Source: Solanum dulcamara (taxonomy: Eukaryota; Streptophyta; Magnoliopsida; Solanales; Solanaceae). From it: 64,000 bases of DNA. Each line of letters begins with the position of its first letter. Within the stretch, counting starts at the first letter, position 1. Below, piece after piece: positions 56,421 through 64,000 of this stretch. The notes beneath the pieces were generated by a model. It saw only the letters and a program-made list of their open reading frames with translations. It was not told the origin of the DNA and ran no database searches. The translations under genes were made by a program, and so were the position numbers. The stretch is taken from positions 70,477,257-70,541,256 of the forward strand of contig NC_077238.1 of assembly GCF_947179165.1 (NCBI RefSeq). The letters are read 5' to 3'.

Positions 56421-57353
56421 ATTTCCTGCAGTGGTCGCCCAGGCCTGAAATTCTTACAGTACTAGTCTGTAGTAAAATGGTCATAACTTTTGACTCCGAA
56501 CTCCAAAAATTATAATCTTGATGGCGTTGGAAAGAAGACTCAAAGACCTTTAATTTGGTCAACACCCAGTTCATTATAACCTATGAGATATGGTCGTTTG
56601 AAGTTGACCCTTATACTAACTCATCTGAAAACGTAATTGATTGGAAATCTTTGGACTCGATTTGGCGTTGGAGATCCCTTATGACCCCTAAACACATCTA
56701 ACACACTTAAAATACTTAGGAATTAATCCTAACTTATATATATAATTACAAGTCCTTCGGTTCGAGGCTACACACACGTGAAGAAATGTTCGAGTCTTTG
56801 CGAAAATTTTCCGGGGTGTTACAGATATGCTTCGATAACCTTAGGGTATTTGTAAATCTATGTTTTAATATTAAATTTTAAGTATTATTAATTTCATAGT
56901 TCAAATTTTACTTATTAATATGTTATCATCTCCCCCACCTTAATTTTTGGTTTCTTAATCTGAATATTTGTGTGTTCCTGTGTAGAAGTAAACATAAAAT
57001 TCTATTTCTAATGCAAGGGATAAATTGATTTTATCCAATAAACTGCAAACATGGGACGAATTTCTCGACTTCATAAAGGGAGAAAAAATTTAGATAAATA
57101 AAAAGAAAAATATAAACATGATGATAAATTATTAATTTTAAGTTTTTGGAGTGCAAACATCACTTCTATACGTTGAAACAGAACATACAAAAGCCAAGAA
57201 AGTAATAAATATTGCATTATTACCATATTTTAAGAAAATATGTTAATCTTAAATAAGTCTTTTTGATAATATTTTTTATTCTTTGATTCAATTTTAAATT
57301 TAGATGCATTACTAGTTTACACTAGAAAGTTTTAAAATAAAAATTTACCCAAT

Positions 57354-57461
57354 ATGTAAATTGGTTTGTTAAATTTTGAAGTGTAAGAGATCCTTTTTGA
57401 AAATCATATGTAAAATGGTTTGTTAGATTTTGAAGTGTAAGAGATCATTTTTGAAAATCAT
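57354..57461. repeat. 54 bp tandem duplication in unit 4
   Basis: Two adjacent copies starting ATGTAAA at 57354 and 57408. They share TTTGTTAAATTTTGAAGTGT-like text. The other units have a single copy (for example near 23023-23080). Confidence 0.75.
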
Positions 57462-57792
57462 ACTAACAACAACAATATTTCAATAACAATAGTAGTAAGA
57501 GCAAAAATAAATATTTCAGTATGTAGTAAACATTAAAATAATTATCCATAGATTTAATAACTGAATAAAACAACAAAGTTTGAAACAAATAATAAAACAC
57601 GACAGAAGGATACTCAAATGAGGACAAAGGAAAAGTGATACAGATTGTTCTATGACACAATCGAGAAATGAAAAATATTAAAAGACAAACAATTCAATGG
57701 ACAACATGGACATAGAAAACAATACTAATTGACAAGAAACACATTGGTCATTAGAAGTTATGGTGGGATTTGGATCTTGTACATTAACATTT

Positions 57793-58752
57793 TTAAAAAA
57801 ATAGGTCATCCAGTAAAGTCATTACGTCATCATTCCAATTCAGTAACCCAGATAATGTAGGACTAGGTGATAAGGCATCGGAGTTATTCGGATTGTTATT
57901 CATTGACGTTGATACATCAATTAAAGGGATATCCTCTGTAGGGTTATTCATTGACGTTGCTACACCAATTGGAGGGATATCTGTTGAAGGTTTCATTTAT
58001 TGTGTCGTTGGAGGAAACACTGGAGAATACATTGGAGGAGCCATCATTGGTGAAGGCATCGGAGAATCCACTATTGTTGACGGCGTTAGAGGGGCCATTC
58101 CAGGATTTTCTCTAATAGCCATTTGTTGAGGCATTGGAGACAATAATTGTGGACCCACTGGAGGAAACATTTATGCAAACAATAGAGGATATGGATCCCT
58201 TGGCCCTCCAGAGTTGGTCCTACCAGTTACCATTGATTCAACAATGGGTTGAGAGGCATTCGATGTAGAACCCTCTCTATCAATATTTTTCCTCATTAAT
58301 TCACGAACCTTTTTGCGGTTTTTCTTCATCACGCGACTCAGGTCATTCTGATCGTAAGGGTGCATGTCAGCTGAATTTTGTTTTCCACTTAACACCTCAT
58401 ACATCTCATTTGTCATTTTCTTGACTCTATTTTCCTTTCTTATTTTTGGTAGTTTTTCCTCCAACTTCTGGATCCTTTGCTCAGTGAACTCTTCTATTGT
58501 CACCATATTTTTGGATTTCTCCAATGGAGGCAACTCCTTAAACTTTATAATAGTGGTGCGTGCAGCATCATTATTTGGAAATATGTATGATTCATTTCAA
58601 TAAGGACCATAGACAACAGCAGCAACTTCAACATCACAAAGTGTTTTGAGCTCTTCACACTTTTTGAAGAGACCTTTTAGTCTTTTCTCGTATGAGACTT
58701 TTCTTTTACTCTCATCTTCAATCAAAGTGAAGTTAACTTTGTTTCTTGGCAT
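57793..58752 (-). pseudogene. Type I MADS-box gene, unit 4, with three nonsense codons
   Basis: The start ATG is at 58752 and the frame is preserved to a TAA at 57793-57795. Stops: codon 52 (TGA for AGA, inside the MADS domain), codon 194 (TAA for CAA, shared with unit 1) and codon 252 (TAA for CAA). The first stop removes all but the first 51 residues, so no working MADS protein is expected from the ATG. The C-terminus (from about 57996) still reads the doubled SMNN motif and ends LLNWNDDVMTLLDDLFF. There is no frameshift. Confidence 0.88.
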
Positions 58753-58851
58753 GATTAAAGGGCAGGCGAAATGTGTTTGTTTGGATATGTGGTATCCAAT
58801 AGCTTTGTTGTTGTAGTAGTTGTTGTACTTTTCTTGCCTAGGATTAACTCC

Positions 58852-58861
58852 TATTTATATA
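58852..58861 (-). promoter_or_regulatory. TATA box of unit 4 MADS relic
   Basis: The minus strand reads TTTATATAAATAGG about 100 bp before the old ATG. The promoter is preserved although the gene is dead. Confidence 0.45.
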
Positions 58862-59889
58862 AAAACATTTGCATTCTGTAAATTTTTGAATAGTTTGAAT
58901 TTGACAGATTTTTCTTGATAGGAAGAACTATTTTGGAAAAACACTAATTGAGGGGATCTTAGACATACATCTAGATAAAATCAACTTAAAATATATATAT
59001 TTTATGGTTCCAATCTTATGTTGACCAACTTATTAGGAAAAATATTAATGATGTTTAATCTATGTAGTCTCCACAAAATATGGTCATAATTTACTCATTT
59101 CCTTCATCAAGTTTTTTTTGAAAAGTATAGTTTAATTGAAGGATGAAAAAAAGTAAATATTGAAACAAGGTCATTTTAAATATTGGCTAGGAATTTTGAA
59201 ATATCAATTTTGACAATATTTGAATATAAGCAAAAATAATCAATTTTTAAATAACAGAAATACTTTTTAAGTATCAAACGACGATTTATGTATGATTGTA
59301 GATGTTACAATGTCTGTAGAAGCACATTATTATTTTTATTAATTTTGGATAAACCATATTTAGTAAAATATTTATGTTGCTTTCAAATATATTTGAAACT
59401 CAATCTTGCTTAAATATTTTTGTTAATGTCTGATACTCACCAACCTGTCACTCGATTCACATTATAATATTTCTAAATTAGTTTTGAGACAACTCAATCT
59501 GAAATATTTTCACAAATCAAAATGATGTGTTTACAATAGTGTGAAATTTAAAAGAAAATTTTTGTTCATTTAAAGAAAAATACTCAAGATGAAGGGAGAT
59601 TAGTTTCAAATGTCTTACAATTTTTTTTTCAAATGAAGATGTAAATTTGTTACTCACATGAATTTTTTTCTTTTTATGGTAAATAAGAAAACTTTTAATA
59701 ATATTAGGATTGATATATAAGTTTCTTTGATCCTTTCTTGCTAATGCCAATCTTTTTAAACTAGAGAGGTAGAAAGAATGACAAATTTATTAAGTTTATG
59801 TCATGATTAGTTTAACCCGTTTAAATGTAATGACCTATCCCGTCATTATTAAAAATACTAGCGATAAAATGCTTGAGCTTAAAAATTTA

Positions 59890-60053
59890 TCTATCTAGTA
59901 GAGTTGGGCTGGGATCCGCCCCATCATGGGAAAAAATATTTCTCTTACGCAGGAAAATCGGGAAGGATCATTTTTTTTATCAGTGAGACTATATGGACAT
60001 TCTTATTTTTGTATAGCTTTTGGACAAGCGGGGGAAAGGAAATATACCTTTTA
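59890..60053. other. Conserved segment of unknown nature, unit 4, truncated
   Basis: It starts GAGTTGGGCTGGGATCCGCC and breaks off at AATATACCTTTTA, where element F begins. About two thirds of the segment are lost. Confidence 0.45.
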
Positions 60054-61921
60054 GCAAGGTCATAGACTATGCTTCTAGGCAATTAAAGGTGCATGAGCGT
60101 AACTACCCTACCCATGACCTTGAATTGGCGGCCGTTGTTTTTGCTCTGAAGATTTGGAGGCATTACCTCTATGGGGTGCATGTGGATGTGTATACTGATC
60201 ATAAGAGTCTTCAATATGTGTTCACCCAAAATGACCTTAATCTAAGGCAAAGGAGGTGGCTAGAACTCCTTAAGGACTATGACATGAGTGTGCACTATCA
60301 TTCGGGTAAAGCTAATGTGGTTGCTGATGCACTTAGTAGAGTGTCTATGGGGAGTGTGGCCCATGTGGATGAAAGTAAGAGGGAGTTGGTGAAAGATGTT
60401 CACCGATTGGCTAGATTAGGGGTGAAGTTGTGTGGTACTAATGATGGGGGTATGGTTGTTCAAAATAGGTCTGAATCCTCTTTGGTAGTGGATGTTAAAT
60501 CCAAGCAAGATCTTGACCCAAAGTTTATCGAGTTAAAGAAGTTGGTAAAGGAAAAGAAGATAGAGGTCTTTTCCCAAGGGGGAGATGGGGTACTATACTA
60601 TCAAGGTCGGATATATGTTCCAAATGTTGATGGCCTAAGGAGTTTGATCATGATGGAGGCTCATAATTCTACATACTCCATTCATCCCGGTTCAACGAAA
60701 ATGTACCGAGACTTAAAGGAGTTGTATTGGTGGGGTTGCATGAAGAAGGACATAGCAAGGTTTGTGTCCGAATGTACGAATTGCCAACAAGTGAAGGCCG
60801 AACATCAAAGGCCGGGTGGCCTAGCCCAAGACATTGAAATCCCAACTTGGAAGTGGGAAGATGTGAATATGGATTTTATAGTGGGTTTGCCTCATACCTC
60901 GAAGCGTCATGACTCGATTTGGGTAATTGTTGATAGAATGACTAAGTCAGCTCACTTCCTACCGGTTAAAACTTCCTATAGTGCCGAAGACTATGCCAAC
61001 TTGTATATTCGGGAGTTGGTGAGGTTGCATGGTGTGCCATTATCCATTATTTTGGATCGTGGTACCCAATTCACTTCTCACTTCTGGAGATCATTTCAAA
61101 AAGGCCTCGGTACTAAGGTAAAGTTGAGCACAGCATTCCATCCTCAAACGGATGGGCAAGCCGAAAGGATGATTCAAATAGTAGAGGATATGTTAAGGGC
61201 TTGTGTGTTGGAGTTTAAAGGGAATTGGGATGATCATCTACCTCTCATCGAGTTTGCCTATAATAATAGTTACCACTCAAGTATTGAGATGGCGCCGTTT
61301 GAGGCTTTGTATGGGAGACGATGTAGATCACCGGTTGGTTGGTTCGAAGTAGGTGAGATGACCTTGTTGGGACCCGATTTGGTACTTGATGCTTTAGAGA
61401 AGGTGAAGATCATTAGAGAAAGGTTGAAGATGGTTCAAAGTCATCAAAAGTCTTATTCTGACACTAGAAGAAGGGATCTTGAGTTTAATGTAGATGATTG
61501 GGTGTATCTGAAGGTTTCACCCATGAAAGGTGTGGTTCAATTTGGTAAGAAAGGGAAATTGAGCCCTAGGTACGTAGGGCCTTATAGAATCGTGAGACGT
61601 GTTGGTAAGGTTGCATATGAGTTGGAATTACCATTGGAAATGGCCATGGTTCATCCGGTGTTTCACGTGTCTATGTTGAAAAAAAGTGTGGGTGATCCTA
61701 GTTCCATTGTACCTATGAGAGTAGTGAATATTGAAGAAAACTTGACCTATGAAGAAGTTCCTGTGGAAATTTTGGATCGGCAAGTTAAGAGATTGAGGAA
61801 CAAAGAAGTTGCATCTGTTAAAGTCCTTTGGAGGAATCAACAAATAAAAAGTGCAACATGGGAAGCGGAAGCGGATATGATTAAGAGATACCCTCATCTT
61901 TTCCCCTCTACCCAAACCTAA
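60054..61921 (+). CDS. pol: Element F partial pol: RNase H, integrase, chromodomain-like tail, uninterrupted
   Basis: About 622 codons with no stop. It starts in RNase H ([20 protein letters not shown]), which lacks the first catalytic Asp but keeps [11 protein letters not shown] and [11 protein letters not shown]. Integrase has [17 protein letters not shown] and CTNCQQVK, core Asp in NMDFIVGLP and [13 protein letters not shown], Glu in DGQAER, and [11 protein letters not shown]. The tail is [20 protein letters not shown]. The upstream frame reads 11 codons of MADS-unit DNA (from a TTG at 60020) without a stop, so the junction is an accidental fusion. With no RT or LTR promoter upstream, it should be inactive. 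Confidence 0.9.
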
Positions 61922-62090
61922 GGTATTAAGTTGTCCTTGCTCAATTACTTGAAATCTTTGCATCTTAACGTTTCTTGTCATATGCTTGCAAAATTATAAA
62001 ATATGTTTTAAACGATGTTTTAAATTACACTATTGCATTAATGATAGGTTGTTGGTTTACACTCTACTCTACTCAAGCTAAGTCTTTCCT

Positions 62091-62122
62091 CATTCGAGGA
62101 CGAATGTTCCCAAGGGGGAGAT
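62091..62122 (+). other. Element F hairpin and polypurine tract
   Basis: CATTCG-AGGA-CGAATG (62091-62106) is identical to the D and E hairpin although the LTR family differs. CAAGGGGGAGATA (62111-62123) precedes the LTR start at 62125. Confidence 0.8.
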
Positions 62123-62692
62123 AATGTAACATCCCCTAAAAATGTTGTATACGATGTTTCAATTCTTGCCTAAATATGATACAACCTCTGTATTTTGGGC
62201 ATAGCTTTTCATAGTAATATCCAAATTGGGTGATTCAAATTTCTGCGTAACCACAATATATTTACCTACAACTCTTGTGAAGATCATATTTTAAGTTTCG
62301 GAGGTTACGTAGGTCAAATAAATTAATTATTGTAAGACAGAATGTTGTGACAGAAAGGAGTGTTTATAGAAGAAAAATCATATCTTACTGTAGGATTATC
62401 CAAATTGGTTGATTCTTGAACTACATAAAACTAGACTTCTATATCTACAATACTTATGAAGACACCAAATCCTAATAAGGAATTTATCCTGTTCAAACGC
62501 AGCTCCAAAAAGGAGTATTCTGTCAAAGATAACTCATTTCACCTACCATAGAAAGATCTAGATACATTTGACATCACTCATGACATAAATTGTCCTCCAT
62601 TTAACATCATCCATGACATCAATATATTCCATTAAATTTTCAGATTTTTCTTTATAATTATTTTATTTATTGTTAGGTCTCTCTTTCCCACC

Positions 62693-62699
62693 TATAAAT
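62693..62699 (+). promoter_or_regulatory. TATA box in F LTR
   Basis: CACCTATAAATACCC, a strong plant TATA context. Leader-like TTCTCAAGCAAGTCTTCTCT follows ~35-55 bp downstream. Confidence 0.6.
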
Positions 62700-62925
62700 A
62701 CCCACCTTATTTCCTCATTTTATTCATCAAGTTTTCTCAAGCAAGTCTTCTCTCTATACACTTCTTTACACATTCTCAAATATAGTTTTAGTTCTTAGTA
62801 GTGAAAAAATACTATTTCGGTAATTCATATACTCCGGGTAGTACACAAAACATTCCGGCGGGAAGAAAAGTTAGGACTCAAGAGTGTTCATTAAGTCTTT
62901 CGGTTCCGACTAAAGCTTCGGATAC

Positions 62926-62936
62926 CAGGTATGTAA
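62926..62936 (+). promoter_or_regulatory. Candidate 5' splice site in F LTR
   Basis: CAG|GTATGTAAGG is the same donor motif and position (about 230 bp after the TATA box) as in D. The matching acceptor would be before gag, which is not in this window. Confidence 0.45.
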
Positions 62937-64000
62937 GGCTTTAATGAGAGTATTCCTTCCACTCTCATGTCTAAATTATTTTGATTATATGATAAATTAT
63001 ATTTATTTTCTTTAAGCTCTACTCTAAGTTATGTGTGTGTTTATCTATGGGTTCTTCCACCCATGTAGTCCAAAAACTCTTTCAATTAAATATCTTGATT
63101 TCAAGTAATATTTTCTTACGGTAAATTCTTATTTTTACTTAATAGTATGAATAATGGTTAAACTAATGATTATTGCTCTATTTTGATGCAACATAATTTC
63201 ATATATATGAATTGATGGTTTACAAGTAATTCCTCTATTTATCTATTTAAAGGCTCTTGAAATTCATGGTGGGTTGTTTAAAGCATGATTTTTAATTAAT
63301 GGATTTCAAAGTATTTATGAATATTTATTTACATACATATTTGCAAGTTGAAGTGATTTGAACCCACCTAGTTTTACTATGTGTTTAATAAAGTTTGACT
63401 TGAAAGCTTTGATTCCAAATAAATGTTTATAAAAGCAATATCTATGATAAAAAAGGGAGTCTTATGAAATGAAAGAATGATGAAATGATATGAATGATGG
63501 ATTCTTTATGCAATAAGGACAATTCTTGCATATTTGAATTATCAAATGTTTTAATGAGCTATTCTACCGAATATGATGTTTGAATTCTCAAGTTATATGC
63601 TATGAATATTTTGAAGTATTAAACTATTCCGTGGGAATGACTTAGCACCGAATGAGGCATTGAGGTGGGATTCGGTAAGGGAATCCTAGTAGCAACCCCT
63701 TGTCTCATTAACTATGTGCCAACATAGGAGCCCTTGTAGGCTTAGGCTAATGGATCCATAAATAGCCCTTAAAGTTAAAGTTAAAGAAATGAATGAAGTT
63801 GACAGAGTTCTACCCGGCAAGTAGTCTCCCCGGCCAACGTAGGGGGTTATGTTGGATTCCATGTAATAGCTCGCATGGTCTTAAATGTCGGTTATGGTTA
63901 ATTTCCCACAAAATGAATGTTTTAAAGGATATATATATGATTTATTATACATACATTAAATTATGTTCCATATTACATAAATGTTTTAATGTTTTCCTCA

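Larger units (their letters stand above)
53723..56823 (-). mobile_element. Solo LTR S2, D/E-related, in unit 4
   Basis: It begins TGTCACGCC and ends GGGTGTTACA, flanked by GATAT at 53718-53722 and 56824-56828. The length is 3101 bp, longer than S1 partly because of a CAATCCAATC-rich stretch (54400-54570) and extra AT-rich sequence (about 55000-55700). It has no internal region. A CG-rich array relic lies at 56262-56420, a TATA-like box near 56189-56199 and a donor-like AAG|GTATGT at 56017-56016 (minus strand). Confidence 0.9.
52981..60053 (-). repeat. MADS tandem unit 4 (alpha type), with solo LTR S2, cut at right by element F
   Basis: It starts with AGAACTCCC. The 3' flank of the gene is interrupted by S2 (53723-56823). 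The gene relic is 57793-58752. Upstream AT-rich DNA (58870-59880) holds no gene. The conserved segment is cut at about 60053, where element F pol begins. Variants match unit 1 (for example ATGGGACGAATTTCTCGAC near 57051). Confidence 0.85.
60054..64000 (+). mobile_element. Element F: Ty3/Gypsy chromovirus, 5'-truncated, third LTR type
   Basis: The internal part begins abruptly in RNase H at 60054. The 5' LTR, gag, protease and RT are missing from this side. An open pol runs to 61921. A hairpin and polypurine tract follow at 62091-62122, and the 3' LTR starts at 62125 and leaves the window. The LTR start TGTAACATCCCC and its sequence differ from D/E, but the pol protein and pre-LTR motifs are similar. 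Confidence 0.88.
62125..64000 (+). repeat. 3' LTR of element F, partial
   Basis: It starts TGTAACATCCCC and continues past the window end. It holds a TATA box (62693-62699), CT-rich leader text, a donor-like CAG|GTATGTAAGG (GT at 62929), then a long AT-rich part. Near 63640-63850 it has text of the GACTTAGCACCGAATGAGGC type, resembling the GAGCACCGAATTGGGCAAGA region of the D LTR. No gene is seen in it. Confidence 0.85.

Noticed and set aside
61628..61981. 117-codon minus-strand frame over the end of F pol
   Set aside because: It is antisense to the integrase tail, with no motif.

Overview
This window is plant nuclear DNA from an intergenic, heterochromatin-like region. It consists of nested long terminal repeat (LTR) retrotransposons of the Ty3/Gypsy chromovirus (Tekay/Del-like) type, inserted into and around a tandem array of four type I (M-gamma-like) MADS-box gene units. 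The LTR and gag/pol styles and the MADS proteins look Solanaceae-like (Solanum or Capsicum); that assignment is recognition by eye, not a search result.

Left block (1-22050): one old minus-strand element, A. Its 3' LTR is cut by the window edge (1-827) and its 5' LTR is 18501-22050. Its pol gene was split by a second minus-strand element of the same family, B (3063-13168, duplicated target CTCTG/CTCTA), and by a solo LTR of another family, S1 (13433-15875, duplicated target AGACA). Once B and S1 are removed, the A reading runs continuously through chromodomain, integrase, RNase H, RT, protease and gag to a primer-binding site next to the 5' LTR.

MADS array (22051-60053): four units of about 5 kb, all on the minus strand. 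Unit 1 is 22051-26698, unit 2 is 26699-30360, unit 3 is 48004-52980 and unit 4 is 52981-60053. Only unit 3 has an intact gene (322 codons, 49680-50648). Units 1 and 4 carry a shared nonsense codon plus private ones, and unit 2 has lost the 3' half of the gene. Shared variants pair units 1 and 4 (alpha) and units 2 and 3 (beta), giving the order alpha-beta-beta-alpha. Unit 4 contains a second solo LTR, S2 (53723-56823, duplicated target GATAT).

Middle block (30361-48003): plus-strand element E sits between units 2 and 3. Element D (30840-40715), of the same family, is inserted in the 5' LTR of E (duplicated target TTTGG). D has two full LTRs, a perfect tRNA-iMet-type primer-binding site and a single gag-pol frame broken only by seven stop codons. 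The 3' LTR of E is cut to about 150 bp and fused to MADS unit 3.

Right block (60054-64000): element F, plus strand, truncated at its 5' side where it fuses to unit 4. It has an uninterrupted RNase H-integrase-chromodomain reading frame and a 3' LTR that runs off the window.

The observations most worth following up are: (i) in both LTR families, a splice donor in the LTR paired with a splice acceptor two bases before the gag start codon, which predicts a spliced gag mRNA without the primer-binding site; (ii) a hairpin with core TTCGNGGACGAA just before the polypurine tract in all elements; (iii) family-specific palindromic minisatellites inside the LTRs; (iv) the alpha-beta-beta-alpha MADS array with one survivor; and (v) an unidentified ~550 bp segment carried in every MADS unit. 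I see no tRNA, rRNA, CRISPR array or bacterial-type feature.
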